Below, one piece after another: positions 55,157-64,000 of a stretch of DNA of 64,000 nt. Origin of the DNA: Thalassospira sp. ER-Se-21-Dark (lineage in GTDB: Bacteria; Pseudomonadota; Alphaproteobacteria; Rhodospirillales; Thalassospiraceae); contig NZ_VDEZ01000004.1 in assembly GCF_017922435.1 (NCBI RefSeq), forward strand, positions 124,001 through 188,000, given 5' to 3'. Position numbers and translations under genes: made by a program. Each line of letters opens with the position of its first letter. Within the stretch, counting starts at the first letter, position 1. The notes under the pieces were generated by a model, which was given only the letters and a program-made list of their open reading frames with translations, searched no databases and was not told the origin of the DNA.

Positions 55157-56572
55157 ATGACGAATTCCGCCGGACACAAGTTTGATAGCTCCGTTTTGCG
55201 CGAATATGACGTGCGTGGCGTTGTTGGCGAAACCCTGCATGCGGCAGACGCCAATGCGCTAGGGAAAGCCTTCGGCACCATGGTGCGCAGATCTGGCGGA
55301 AAGCGGGTCGCCTTGGGGCGCGATGGTCGTCTGAGCTCGCCAGAACTGGCGGCGGCATTGGCCGAAGGCATTCTGTCGACCGGTTGTGACGTGTTGCGCA
55401 TTGGTCGCGGGCCGACCCCGATGCTGTATTTCACGGTTTATGATCAAAAAACCGATGCCGGCATCATGGTCACCGGTTCGCATAACCCGTCGAATTATAA
55501 CGGCTTCAAGATGCTTAATGCTGGCAAGTCGGTGTTTGGTGATGCCATTCAGCAACTGGGCAAAATTGCCGCCAGCGGTGATTTCGAAACCGGGCAGGGT
55601 ACGGCAAGCGACATCGAAATCGAGGATCGCTTTGTCGAACGCCTTGTCGCCGAACTTGACTGCGATGTTCCCAATCCGATGACGATTGTCTGGGATTGCG
55701 GCAATGGTTCTGCCGGTGATGTGGTGCGTAAACTGACGGCCAAACTGCCCGGTACGCATCATCTGTTGTTTGATGACATCGATGGTAATTTCCCCAACCA
55801 TCATCCCGATCCGACGGTTGAGGCCAACTTGGTTGACCTCAAGGCGGCCGTTGCCAAACACAATGCCGACTGGGGTGTTGCCTTCGACGGCGACGGTGAC
55901 CGGATTGGCGTGATTGATGGCAAGGGCAACGTCCTTTGGGGCGATCAGCTGCTGCAGATCTATGCCGCAGACGTTTTGCAGCGTCAGCCAGGCGCTGCGA
56001 TCATTGCCGATGTCAAGGCCAGCCAGACCCTGTTTGACGAGGTCAACCGGATTGGTGGCAAGGCCATCATGTGGAAGACCGGTCATTCCCTGATCAAAAC
56101 CAAGATGATCGAGGAAAAGGCACCGATCGCCGGTGAAATGAGCGGCCATATCTTCTTTGCCGAACGCTATTACGGCTATGACGATGCGACTTATGCCGCC
56201 GTGCGCCTGTACCGCATTCTGGTTCAAAGCGGCAAAAGCCTTGCCGAATGGCGGGCCGCCATGCCGGTTGCGGTCAATACACCGGAAACCCGTATCGACT
56301 GCCCGGATGACCGCAAGTTCGCACTGATTGAAGAAGTCCGTGCTCGCCTGGCTGAAGCCGGTGCAGAGGTCAGCGGCATTGATGGTGTCCGTGTCAGCAC
56401 CGATGATGGCTGGTGGTTGCTGCGTGCATCCAACACCCAGCCTGCCATCGTGGCCCGTTGTGAGGCCGCCGATGATGCCGGGTTGGCACGTTTGAAGGGG
56501 CAGGTGACCGATCAACTGGTCAAAAGCGGTCTGTCTTCGGATGACTTCTTCGCCCCGGGTGGCGGTCATTAA
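55157..56572 (+). CDS. Phosphomannomutase/phosphoglucomutase
   Basis: The 471-aa alpha-D-phosphohexomutase has the phosphoserine loop in IMVTGSHNPSNYNGFK, the metal loop FDGDGDRIGVIDGKG, the sugar loop GEMSGHIFF and the phosphate-binding loop RASNTQPAIVARCEA. It begins NSAGHKFDSSVLREYDVRG, close to AlgC/ManB enzymes. It supplies glucose-1-phosphate or mannose-1-phosphate to the galU-ugd route. GGAGG inside the end of ugd is its ribosome site. Confidence 0.93.
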   Translation: MTNSAGHKFDSSVLREYDVRGVVGETLHAADANALGKAFGTMVRRSGGKRVALGRDGRLSSPELAAALAEGILSTGCDVLRIGRGPTPMLYFTVYDQKTDAGIMVTGSHNPSNYNGFKMLNAGKSVFGDAIQQLGKIAASGDFETGQGTASDIEIEDRFVERLVAELDCDVPNPMTIVWDCGNGSAGDVVRKLTAKLPGTHHLLFDDIDGNFPNHHPDPTVEANLVDLKAAVAKHNADWGVAFDGDGDRIGVIDGKGNVLWGDQLLQIYAADVLQRQPGAAIIADVKASQTLFDEVNRIGGKAIMWKTGHSLIKTKMIEEKAPIAGEMSGHIFFAERYYGYDDATYAAVRLYRILVQSGKSLAEWRAAMPVAVNTPETRIDCPDDRKFALIEEVRARLAEAGAEVSGIDGVRVSTDDGWWLLRASNTQPAIVARCEAADDAGLARLKGQVTDQLVKSGLSSDDFFAPGGGH

Positions 56573-56603
56573 TTAAGACGTCGAACGAAGACAAAATGAA
56601 AAA

Positions 56604-56633
56604 GGCCCGTCAGAAAATCTGACGGGCCCTTTT
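56604..56633. terminator. Bidirectional terminator between the hexomutase and the D,D-carboxypeptidase genes
   Basis: A perfect 10-bp GC-rich stem (56604-56613 with 56619-56628) with a 5-nt loop has T runs on both strands and serves both convergent genes. Confidence 0.88.
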
Positions 56634-56656
56634 TGTATCTCTGTGCAATTTGGTTG

Positions 56657-57958
56657 TTAGCCAGCGTCACCCGCATTGACCGGGATGCACGCCACGTTTT
56701 CACGCTTGAGCGCGTCACAGGCAGCGCGTGCTTCGTTCTCGCCATCAAAGCCCAGCAGACGGGCGCGATAGACAACACCGGTACCACTGGCTTGCTGCTC
56801 GACCGCAGCGCGGGTCAGGCGCAGAACGTCCGGGGCGGTACGTGCCGCGGCAAGGACCGCTTCCTGTGCCCGGCGCTGGTCGCTAAATGCGCCAACCTGA
56901 ATGCCCCATCCTGCACCGGTTTCCGGCTTCAGGCGGGTCACAACGGTTTGGGTATCAATGCGACCCGGCTGTTCTGCTTCGCGAAGCGTGCTGCGCTTGG
57001 CAATCAGCAACTGGGCATCCGCCGGCAGGATTTTGTCTTCCGGGCTGATGCGCGGACGTGGAACAACAATTTCACCGTCCTTGGTCAGCTTCATATAGGC
57101 CTGATCAAGAAGCTTTTTCATCTGGTCATCGCGGGTGCGGGCCGTACGACCCCCAAACACGACGCCAATCAGGCGTTTGCCATTACGATTGACCGAGGCG
57201 ACAAGGTTGAAGCCCGATGCGTTGATATAGCCGGTCTTGATCCCGTCGGTACCATAATAGGACGCCAGAAGGTTGTTGTGGTTGCCATAAGTGCGGTTGC
57301 CAAAGCGGAACTTCTGGGTCGCGAAGTAATGATAGTAGCTGCCGTAATTCTTGCGCAGCGCCACAGCCAGTTTGATCATGTCGCGTGCGGTGGTCATCTG
57401 CCCGCGGTTGGGCAGGCCGGATGCATTGCGAAACGTGGTGCGTGACATGCCAAGGCGTCGTGCCTCAGAAGTCATCATTTGGGCAAACTTGATTTCGGTG
57501 CCACCAAGATGTTCGGCGACAACAACCGCAATATCGTTGGCCGATTTGGTAACCAGCGCCAAAATAGCATCCTTGACGGAAATGGTTTCGCCCGGCTGAA
57601 GACCAAGTTTGGAGGGGGCTTGGCCCCAGGCGCGTTTGGAAACCTTCATCCGAGTCGAAAGCGATACCTTGCCGTGTTCCAGCGCGTCAAAGACCATGTA
57701 AAGGGTCATTATTTTGGTCAGCGACGCCGGATAGACCTTGTGATCCGCCCGATATTCATGAAGCGTTTCGCCAGTGTCGCCGTCAATAATCATCGCCGTG
57801 TAAGTCCGCGCCTGCGCAGCGGACGGCGAGAGAACAGTGAAAGAAATAGTCGCAACCAGACACAAAAGCACAGCAACAGCGCCACGCATGCTCAGCGAGC
57901 GCGTCACGGACAGAGCTTTGGCCATTGCAGTTGGCCCGGAAAGGGTCATTAAACGCAT
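56657..57958 (-). CDS. D-alanyl-D-alanine carboxypeptidase with C-terminal SPOR domain
   Basis: The protein trims peptidoglycan stem peptides (PBP5/DacA family, S11). Counting from the ATG at 57958 (433 aa), it has a signal sequence ending QARTY, then SxxK at 79-82 (PASLTKIM), SxN in SANDIAVV and KTG in GIKTGYINAS. The last 75 residues form a SPOR domain (GWGIQVGAFSDQRRAQEAVL) that binds denuded glycan at the septum. The start is uncertain: GTG at 58006 and ATGs at 57949 and 57925 are also in frame, and none has a good ribosome site. Confidence 0.93.
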   Translation of the reverse strand: MRLMTLSGPTAMAKALSVTRSLSMRGAVAVLLCLVATISFTVLSPSAAQARTYTAMIIDGDTGETLHEYRADHKVYPASLTKIMTLYMVFDALEHGKVSLSTRMKVSKRAWGQAPSKLGLQPGETISVKDAILALVTKSANDIAVVVAEHLGGTEIKFAQMMTSEARRLGMSRTTFRNASGLPNRGQMTTARDMIKLAVALRKNYGSYYHYFATQKFRFGNRTYGNHNNLLASYYGTDGIKTGYINASGFNLVASVNRNGKRLIGVVFGGRTARTRDDQMKKLLDQAYMKLTKDGEIVVPRPRISPEDKILPADAQLLIAKRSTLREAEQPGRIDTQTVVTRLKPETGAGWGIQVGAFSDQRRAQEAVLAAARTAPDVLRLTRAAVEQQASGTGVVYRARLLGFDGENEARAACDALKRENVACIPVNAGDAG

Positions 57959-58139
57959 TATATCGGGCTCGGCTTTGAGGTTTCCCCAAGAACTAAATAA
58001 GTTCACTGTCGCATCACAGCCTTAAACAAATGTTTAAGAACGTCGAATTTCGGTGGTCGTCATTCGGGCCTTGAGATGGCCATTTTTATTCGCAAGACTG
58101 TATTTTATATCTCCAGATTAGCAAAAAATCGAGGATCGA

Positions 58140-58889
58140 ATGTCAGAAAAGACGGCTCCAGTTCACACCGATACGGGGACCCGCAGCGCCAGCTGGGCCA
58201 AAGCAGGTCTCGCCGCACTGGTGATTGCAGGCCTTGCCGGTTGTACCTTTACCCAAACCAGTGACGTCAGTAATCCGCTTGTCCGCAAGGCATCATGGTT
58301 TTCTTATCTTAATGCCGATGATCTTCGTCAGGCTTGTGCAGCAGGCGATGCAGAAGGGCAAATTCGGATCATTTATAATGCCGAGTATTACAAGGAAGTC
58401 CGCGTCTTTGAATTAACGCCGTATCCCGGGTTTGAGGAATTCAATCTGACCACCCGCGTGTTCGGGCCGATACAGGTCAAGGAAATCAATGTCGAGGTCA
58501 ATGCACCGCTTGGTGCATTTGGGGGCGAAGAGGCCGTTGATCGTATTGACCGCGATTCTTATCTTGCCATCACCGATGCGCTGCAGGCCGAAGGTTTCGG
58601 AACGCAAAACCGTGATGGTCTGCGTCTGTATTCCGATGATTTTTACTGGGTCGCCATTGGATGCTCGTCGGGTGGCATCACGCTGGGTACCTGGGCATCC
58701 GGTGTGGATGATTTGCGTGCCCTTAAGTTCCCGGAAGTGCTGGCAAACCTTTCATCGGTTGAAAAAGACCTTCCTGAGCCGCCTGCCGCTGAAAACGCAC
58801 GATCACAATCGGCGGCACAGATGCATCATGTCCAGAACAGCGACTCCGGTGAGTTTTACAGAACCGTGCGCGGAAATATGCTTCGCTAG
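58140..58889 (+). CDS. Unknown lipoprotein, 249 aa
   Basis: The N-terminal 36 residues are a long signal segment with lipobox LAGC just before TFTQTSD, so Cys36 is likely lipidated. The mature part includes QIRIIYNAEYYKEVRVFELT, the strand-rich VFGPIQVKEINVEVNAP and WVAIGCSSGGITLGTWAS. I do not recognise a family. GAGG lies 7 nt before the ATG. It is divergent from the carboxypeptidase and has no partner downstream. Confidence 0.82.
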   Translation: MSEKTAPVHTDTGTRSASWAKAGLAALVIAGLAGCTFTQTSDVSNPLVRKASWFSYLNADDLRQACAAGDAEGQIRIIYNAEYYKEVRVFELTPYPGFEEFNLTTRVFGPIQVKEINVEVNAPLGAFGGEEAVDRIDRDSYLAITDALQAEGFGTQNRDGLRLYSDDFYWVAIGCSSGGITLGTWASGVDDLRALKFPEVLANLSSVEKDLPEPPAAENARSQSAAQMHHVQNSDSGEFYRTVRGNMLR

Positions 58890-59171
58890 GGTTCCAAAAT
58901 GTTGCAACCGGGCTATGGCGTGACGTGTTCATGTTATTGCCCGGTCTGCTGAATTTATTGCAACGCAGCAAAACTGTGGACTAATGCCTTGATCAAGTTG
59001 CTGTTTTAAAAAATTCTTGGAATTCCGGCGTTTTCCGAAGGAGGCGTGCCGGGAAATATGGCGTTTTTGTCACTAAACTGTACTTGACGTGACCGGGTAA
59101 TTCCATCTAGGGTTATGTTGCAATGCAACATTGATCCGGATAGATATTCCGGTGATCAGGAGGTTGAGGCA

Positions 59172-60554
59172 ATGGCGGATTCCAAAAAGAAACTAGCCGG
59201 GAAAACTGCAACCAAGCAGGCTTCCGCGTCGTCACCCAAAACTGTAGCAGCTTCAGTCCCGTCGGCAGCGCAGTCTGCGCCTGCCAAGCGCAAGGTAATG
59301 ACATCTTCCGAGATAGAAGCCGCAGCTCAGCAGCCGTCGGCGGAAGCGCAAAAGGCATCGCCTTCACCATCGCCCGATACTGCCAAGACGCCGAGTGACG
59401 GTGCGTCGACCAAAGCTGCAGGTCAGGCTGCTTTGTCTGCGACGGCTGCGAAGGGTGATGCATCTGCTGCCAAAACGCCGGTCAAAGATGCTGCGCCGGG
59501 CGATGCTTCCGAAAAAAATGCAGAGTCCCCGAAACCTGCGAAGGCTGAGATATCTTTGCCATCTGCGCAGGCATCAAAGCAGGCTGAAACTGCCACGAAA
59601 CCTTCCGTTGCGACTTCCGGGGCCGCGCGACCTGCTGGCGAGGTGACGTCGCCAGCAAACAAGTCGACAGCGCCCAAATCCCCCACCAAAAGCGAAAAGG
59701 CCAATACTGTGAGCACGAAACCCAAAACTACGGCAACCAGCAAGTCTGCCGCTTCCGCCGCCCCGAAAAAGAAAACCGTTGCCAAGTCTGCGCCGAAAAA
59801 GGCTGCTGCTGCCCCGGCAAGTACGGCATCGAAATCTGCGCCTGCGCCGAAGGCCGCGGCACCCGCGATGTCTGAGAAATCGGCTGCACCGGCAACCGTG
59901 GCAGCTGAGTCTGCTGTTTCCAAGCCTGCGGCAACGCCGACCCCAACCCCAAACAAGTCGACCGCGACCGCAAAGCCGGTTGATGCCAAACCTAAGGCAG
60001 AACCAAAGCAGGGCGACGTTTTTGGCTTTGGTGCGTTGTTCATCGACGGAACGGGCATGGAGCCCTATTTCGAACTTTGGAAGACGCCAGAGGTCGAAGC
60101 AATGGTCACCGCTGGCAATGAGGCATTCGAAGAAAGTGTTTCTGCTGCCAATGAGGCATTCGGCAAAATCTTTGAAACCATGACCGGTCAGGCCGATGTT
60201 TTTTCCGGTGCCGGGTCGCGGGTTGCTGCTCAGTATGAAGAGCTGCTTGATACCCAGAAGAAAAGTTTCGAGGAAGTTTGGCAGGCAACCATGGCGATGT
60301 TTGAAAAGACCGGTGGCATTGGCACCGAGCTTTCGAGCTGGATGCAAAAAGAATTTGAAGCATCGCAGGATGATCTTGATGAGTTGACCAAGGTTGAAAG
60401 CCTTGCAGACCTTCAGGAGCTGCATTCGCGCATCGTCAATCGCTGCTATGAAAGCGGTTTGGCCGAAGGTGAAAAGATGCAGGAACTGATGTTTTCTGCC
60501 TTTTCGGACGGCCTGAATGCGATTAGCAAGGCAACGAATGTTGCGCTGAAATGA
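59172..60554 (+). CDS. Phasin-family protein with long N-terminal AAKP-rich (histone H1-like) region
   Basis: The 460-aa protein begins MADSKKKLAGKTATKQAS after AGGAGG. Residues 1 to about 290 are low complexity, rich in Ala, Lys, Pro and Ser, with repeated pieces such as AAPKKKTVAKSAPKKAAAAP. Residues from about 300 form a phasin domain of amphipathic helices (NEAFEESVSAANEAFGKIFETM; VAAQYEELLDTQKKSFEEVW), which coats polyhydroxyalkanoate granules. The basic tail could bind DNA or neutralise polyphosphate. In Pseudomonas PhaF the AAKP region is at the other end. Confidence 0.85.
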   Translation: MADSKKKLAGKTATKQASASSPKTVAASVPSAAQSAPAKRKVMTSSEIEAAAQQPSAEAQKASPSPSPDTAKTPSDGASTKAAGQAALSATAAKGDASAAKTPVKDAAPGDASEKNAESPKPAKAEISLPSAQASKQAETATKPSVATSGAARPAGEVTSPANKSTAPKSPTKSEKANTVSTKPKTTATSKSAASAAPKKKTVAKSAPKKAAAAPASTASKSAPAPKAAAPAMSEKSAAPATVAAESAVSKPAATPTPTPNKSTATAKPVDAKPKAEPKQGDVFGFGALFIDGTGMEPYFELWKTPEVEAMVTAGNEAFEESVSAANEAFGKIFETMTGQADVFSGAGSRVAAQYEELLDTQKKSFEEVWQATMAMFEKTGGIGTELSSWMQKEFEASQDDLDELTKVESLADLQELHSRIVNRCYESGLAEGEKMQELMFSAFSDGLNAISKATNVALK

Positions 60555-60599
60555 GGCAATGGATGCATGTTGGACATCCCAGCACCTTCCAGTCCCGAG

Positions 60600-60631
60600 C
60601 GGGTATGGCTTTTAGCCATGCCCGTTTTTTT
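60600..60631 (+). terminator. Terminator after the phasin gene
   Basis: An 11-bp stem with one G-T pair (60600-60610 with 60614-60624) is followed by seven T residues. Confidence 0.87.
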
Positions 60632-60790
60632 ATGTGTCTTTTCGCGTCCCGGATAATTTTGGAGTGACAATAATCACGAAGTTTGTCGCCTGATCTTGCA
60701 GTGCGTTATTCGCAGCCTAAATGAATCGAAGATGGACAACGAACGAAACTCGGATGCACAATAAATTCCTAGTGAGAACCGCGTAGCGGA

Positions 60791-60819
60791 CTTTGAAAGA
60801 GTTTGGCAATGACCTATCA
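60791..60819 (+). promoter_or_regulatory. Possible heat-shock (RpoH) type promoter of clpS-clpA
   Basis: CTTTGAA at 60791-60797 and CTATCA at 60814-60819 with a 16-bp spacer are near the alphaproteobacterial RpoH form CTTGAA-N17-CTATAT. It would give a leader of about 33 nt before the clpS ATG. Confidence 0.35.
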
Positions 60820-60859
60820 TGGAGATCATGCAGGAAATAAGGGTTCCGGTAAGTAGACG

Positions 60860-61186
60860 ATGACTGAACAGGATAATGACGGCACTGATCTGCCGAACAC
60901 GGGGATCGTAACAAAGACACGGCCCAAGACCAAAAAGCCGTCCATGTACAAGGTGCTGTTGCTGAATGACGACTATACTCCGATGGAGTTCGTCGTTCAC
61001 GTACTGGAACGGTTTTTTGAAAAGGGACGTGAAGAAGCCACCGAGATCATGCTTCAGGTGCACCGCAAGGGTGTTGGAGTGTGCGGTGTATTCACCTACG
61101 AAATCGCAGAGACCAAAGTAAACCAGGTCATGGACCTGGCCCGCCAGAACCAGCATCCGCTGCAGTGTACCTTAGAGAAGGAGTGA
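60860..61186 (+). CDS. clpS: ATP-dependent Clp protease adaptor ClpS
   Basis: The 108-aa adaptor delivers N-degron substrates to ClpAP. It shows the core [24 protein letters not shown], then [22 protein letters not shown] and the end [10 protein letters not shown]. clpA starts 3 bp after its stop codon. Confidence 0.97.
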   Translation: MTEQDNDGTDLPNTGIVTKTRPKTKKPSMYKVLLLNDDYTPMEFVVHVLERFFEKGREEATEIMLQVHRKGVGVCGVFTYEIAETKVNQVMDLARQNQHPLQCTLEKE

Positions 61187-61189
61187 CAT

Positions 61190-63508
61190 ATGCTATCGCG
61201 CAATCTTGAGGAAAGCCTGCACCGTGCGCTCGCATATGCGTCGGAGCGCAGGCATGAATATGCCACTCTTGAACATCTTCTGTTGTCGCTGACCGAAGAT
61301 CAGGATGCGCTGGCAGTGCTGAAGGCCTGCCGGGTTGATATTGATCGGCTGCGCTCCGATCTGCTTGAATTCGCTGATAGCGAGCTTTCCGGCCTGATCA
61401 GTGCGCGTCTGGTGGACCCCAAACCGACCGCCGGTTTCCAGCGCGTGATCCAGCGCGCCGCGATCCACGTCCAGTCTTCTGGCCGCGAGGAAGTGACCGG
61501 TGCCAACGTGCTTGTTGCCCTGTTCTCTGAACGGGAATCGCATGCGGTTTACTATCTGCAACTCCAGGATATGACGCGTCTTGACGCGGTAAACTACATT
61601 TCACACGGTATCGCCAAGGCGACCGAGCTAAATGAGCGCCGCATCCCGCGCGGTGCCGATGAAGAGCCGGTTGCAGGCATGTCGCCAGAAAGCGACGAAA
61701 GCGGCCCGGCCGAGGGCGAGGCGCTTAAAGCCTATTGTGTGAACCTCAATGTCAAGGCGCAGAGTGGCAAGATCGATCCGCTGATCGGTCGTCAGAACGA
61801 GATTGACCGCACCATTCAGGTTCTGTGTCGTCGTACCAAGAACAACCCGCTTTATGTCGGTGATCCCGGCGTTGGTAAAACCGCCATCGCCGAAGGGCTG
61901 GCACGCCGTATCAATGATGGCGATGTGCCAGAGGTTCTCGAAAACGCGACGATCTTTGCTCTTGATATGGGCGCACTTCTGGCCGGTACGCGCTATCGCG
62001 GGGATTTCGAAGAACGCCTGAAGGCGGTGGTCAAGGAACTTGAAGAGTACGAAGGTGCTGTTCTGTTCATTGACGAAATCCACACTGTGATTGGTGCTGG
62101 TGCGACGTCGGGCGGGGCAATGGATGCGTCCAACCTGCTGAAACCGGCACTGGCAAGCGGGTCGTTGCGTTGCATCGGCTCAACCACCTACAAGGAATTC
62201 CGCGGGCACTTTGAAAAGGACCGTGCCCTTGTGCGTCGTTTCCAGAAAATCGATGTAGAGGAACCGTCAGAAGCCGATACCGTCAAAATCCTCAAGGGTC
62301 TCAAGCCCTATTACGAGGAGCACCATCAGGTCAAATACACCAACGAAGCCCTGCGTTCGGCGGTTGAGCTGGCATCGCGCTACATCAGTGATCGCAAGCG
62401 GCCTGATAGTGCAATTGACGTGATTGACGAGGTTGGCGCATCGCGCATGCTGGTCGCACCCAGCAAACGCAAACGTACGGTGAGCAAACGTGATGTCGAG
62501 GAAATCGTCGCCAAGATCGCCCGCATCCCACCAAAATCGGTTTCGACCGATGACCGCAAGGCGCTGGCAAATCTTGAGCGTGACCTGAAAACGGTTGTGT
62601 TTGGTCAGGACAAGGCAATCGAAGCGGTTGCCAGTGCGATCAAGCTGGCCCGAGCAGGTCTGCGTGAGCCGGAAAAACCGATTGGCAGTTATCTGTTCTC
62701 GGGCCCGACCGGCGTTGGTAAGACCGAGGTTACCAAGCAGTTGGCAACTGTCATGGGGATCGAGTTCATCCGCTTTGACATGTCCGAATATATGGAGCGC
62801 CACAGCGTATCACGCCTGATTGGTGCGCCTCCGGGTTATGTCGGGTTTGACCAGGGTGGTCTTCTGACCGATGCCGTTGATCAGCATCCGCATGCGGTTG
62901 TGTTGCTTGACGAGATCGAGAAGGCTCATCCGGACCTGTTCAATATTCTCCTGCAGGTCATGGATCATGGCAAACTGACTGATAACAACGGCAAGACGGT
63001 CGATTTCCGTAATGTCGTGCTGGTCATGACGACCAATGCCGGTGCATCCGACATGGCCAAGCCGCCGATCGGCTTCAAACGTGAAATGCGCATTGGCGAA
63101 GACGAAGAGGCAATCAAGCGTACCTTCTCGCCGGAATTCCGTAACCGTCTGGATGCGGTTATTCCGTTCGCCAACCTGCAGCCGGAAGTCGTCAAGATGG
63201 TTGTCGACAAGTTCATCCTGCAGCTTGAAGCACAGCTGGCGGACCGCAATGTTTCGATCGAACTGACCGAAGCAGCACGGGCATGGATGGCCGAGCGCGG
63301 CTACGATGCGGCCTTCGGGGCGCGTCCGTTGGGCCGCGTAATTCAGGAGCACGTTAAAAAGCCGCTCGCCGAAGAGTTGCTGTTTGGCAAGCTTTCGAAG
63401 GGTGGGGCTGTGCTGGTCGATATCGAAGACGATGCTGTCACCTTCCGTTATCCGGAAGATGAGAATGGCGAAAAACAACAGAAAAAAGATCCGGAAATGG
63501 CCAGTTAA
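61190..63508 (+). CDS. clpA: ATP-dependent Clp protease ATP-binding subunit ClpA
   Basis: The 772-aa AAA+ unfoldase has the N domain ([30 protein letters not shown]). Its first AAA module has Walker [18 protein letters not shown] and Walker [15 protein letters not shown]; the second has Walker [16 protein letters not shown] and [11 protein letters not shown]. An IGF ClpP-docking loop lies in [16 protein letters not shown] precedes the ATG. No clpP is in the window. Confidence 0.97.
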   Translation: MLSRNLEESLHRALAYASERRHEYATLEHLLLSLTEDQDALAVLKACRVDIDRLRSDLLEFADSELSGLISARLVDPKPTAGFQRVIQRAAIHVQSSGREEVTGANVLVALFSERESHAVYYLQLQDMTRLDAVNYISHGIAKATELNERRIPRGADEEPVAGMSPESDESGPAEGEALKAYCVNLNVKAQSGKIDPLIGRQNEIDRTIQVLCRRTKNNPLYVGDPGVGKTAIAEGLARRINDGDVPEVLENATIFALDMGALLAGTRYRGDFEERLKAVVKELEEYEGAVLFIDEIHTVIGAGATSGGAMDASNLLKPALASGSLRCIGSTTYKEFRGHFEKDRALVRRFQKIDVEEPSEADTVKILKGLKPYYEEHHQVKYTNEALRSAVELASRYISDRKRPDSAIDVIDEVGASRMLVAPSKRKRTVSKRDVEEIVAKIARIPPKSVSTDDRKALANLERDLKTVVFGQDKAIEAVASAIKLARAGLREPEKPIGSYLFSGPTGVGKTEVTKQLATVMGIEFIRFDMSEYMERHSVSRLIGAPPGYVGFDQGGLLTDAVDQHPHAVVLLDEIEKAHPDLFNILLQVMDHGKLTDNNGKTVDFRNVVLVMTTNAGASDMAKPPIGFKREMRIGEDEEAIKRTFSPEFRNRLDAVIPFANLQPEVVKMVVDKFILQLEAQLADRNVSIELTEAARAWMAERGYDAAFGARPLGRVIQEHVKKPLAEELLFGKLSKGGAVLVDIEDDAVTFRYPEDENGEKQQKKDPEMAS

Positions 63509-63562
63509 AATGGACCTTTTTCGGTTTTCAGGTTGTTGTTAATGATTGGCAGTATAGATTGG

Positions 63563-63588
63563 TGCCCGGGGATATCGTTCCCCGGGCA
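63563..63588. other. Strong hairpin after clpA without T run
   Basis: A perfect 10-bp GC-rich stem (63563-63572 with 63579-63588) with loop TATCGT lies 54 bp after clpA and 27 bp before the next ATG. It may be a weak terminator, a Rho-independent attenuator, or an mRNA 3'-end stabiliser. Confidence 0.5.
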
Positions 63589-63615
63589 TAATCATATAAA
63601 GAACGCCAGAATATC

Positions 63616-64000
63616 ATGAGCCAGGCTGCACAACGAAAATTTCGGAACGAAGTCGAGGAGTTCCTATCCAGACTTGAGCTGCGTGCGCGAAAGTTGATCG
63701 CGCTGGCCAATACGCTTGAAAAGAACGCCGACAAGTCCGACGTCACCGGTTATCGACCGTTTCGTGAAGAAGTCGACAACTTCAAGGCGTTGTCTCTGGT
63801 GATTATGGAGCGGATGAACAAGCTCGAATCTCATCCCAAAAAAGAAGAACTGGAAAAACAGTTTCACAAGCTTCAGGTCGTTATGCTCAGGATTGTCATC
63901 AAGACGAGCCTGAAATTCTTCTTTGTCATGAGTGCAAAGGAAAACCTGCCGCTTGGTGCGCGCGAGATGTTCCAAAGTGAGCTCAGGACCCTTTATGAGG
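63616..64000 (+). CDS. Hypothetical coiled-coil protein, 3' end cut by window edge
   Basis: The frame begins with ATG at 63616 (MSQAAQRKFRNEVEEFLSRLEL) and stays open to the window end, 128 codons. It is strongly charged and helical, with EELEKQFHKLQVVMLRIVI and a hydrophobic patch KTSLKFFFVMSAKENLPLG near residue 100. I do not recognise a family. The ribosome site is weak (AACGCCAGAATATC). Confidence 0.65.
   Translation, partial: MSQAAQRKFRNEVEEFLSRLELRARKLIALANTLEKNADKSDVTGYRPFREEVDNFKALSLVIMERMNKLESHPKKEELEKQFHKLQVVMLRIVIKTSLKFFFVMSAKENLPLGAREMFQSELRTLYE

Larger units (their letters stand above)
60555..60859. other. Intergenic region between phasin and clpS
   Basis: The 305-bp region contains the phasin terminator at its start and the clpS promoter region at its end. 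No gene is seen. Confidence 0.5.

Noticed and set aside
59423..60058. A long Ala/Val/Phe-rich open frame antisense to the phasin
   Set aside because: It is a by-product of the Ala/Lys/Pro-repeat DNA on the other strand and has no start context.
1..64000. Prophage, CRISPR array, insertion sequence, tRNA or rRNA
   Set aside because: No integrase, transposase, regular repeat-spacer pattern, tRNA cloverleaf or rRNA-like sequence was seen on reading the window, although tRNA detection by eye is not exhaustive.

Overview
The window is chromosomal DNA from an alphaproteobacterium, most likely a marine Rhodospirillales close to Thalassospira. This rests on gene content and codon style (MipZ, DUF1489, the DUF2849-cysI-DUF934 cluster, a fused PutA, a phasin, PPK2, many chemotaxis and transport genes), not on a database match. 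It is dense, with about 54 protein genes. I see no rRNA, tRNA, CRISPR array, prophage or insertion sequence. Base composition is moderately GC-rich, with one clear AT-rich exception: the DUF2971 gene at 26623-27609.

Layout. 1-2510: the 3'-truncated end of a short-chain dehydrogenase, then yicC-gmk. 2534-10148 (minus): a cell-envelope and housekeeping operon, lptF-lptG-lptD-surA-pdxA-rsmA, which links outer-membrane LPS export, porin folding, vitamin B6 synthesis and 16S rRNA methylation. 10363-18141: a long acyl-CoA dehydrogenase, a CtpA-type protease, a beta-hydroxyacid dehydrogenase, PPK2, a DUF1127 gene divergent from a LysR regulator, and DUF1489. 18358-20819: assimilatory sulfite reductase with DUF2849 and DUF934. 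21161-26018: a chemoreceptor, then an unrecognised 445-aa protein followed by a MATE exporter. 26035-27609: a GNAT gene with a doubtful 5' end and the AT-rich DUF2971 gene. 27606-32958 (minus): the leucine/isovalerate degradation operon liuB-liuC-liuD-liuE, with a MerR/LiuR-type operator in its promoter.

33215-40634: a periplasmic binding protein, a DsbA-like isomerase, an Lrp-type regulator divergent from the large putA, a BON-domain lipoprotein and a Bfd-like ferredoxin. 40727-46461: amino-acid and 2-oxoacid metabolism (a leucine-dehydrogenase-like enzyme, a PoxB-like TPP enzyme, gdhA, another DsbA-like protein). 46626-50024 (minus): a Tat-exported TM1410/GH114-like protein, an LhgO-like FAD oxidase and an unknown secreted protein. 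50234-52750: mipZ, a VWA-like gene and a membrane-anchored J-domain gene. 52864-56572: galU-ugd-phosphomannomutase, which makes nucleotide sugars for surface polysaccharide. 56657-64000: a SPOR-tailed D,D-carboxypeptidase, an unknown lipoprotein, an unusual phasin, clpS-clpA, and a truncated coiled-coil gene.

No single locus is demonstrably a new system. The strongest leads are: the unknown 445-aa protein plus MATE pair with a possible folded RNA leader; the mipZ-VWA-J-protein operon; the phasin whose histone-like tail is at the N-terminus; the DUF2971 insertion that seems to have cost a GNAT gene its start; and the 24-bp palindrome with surrounding GTGA/TCAC elements in front of the chemoreceptor.
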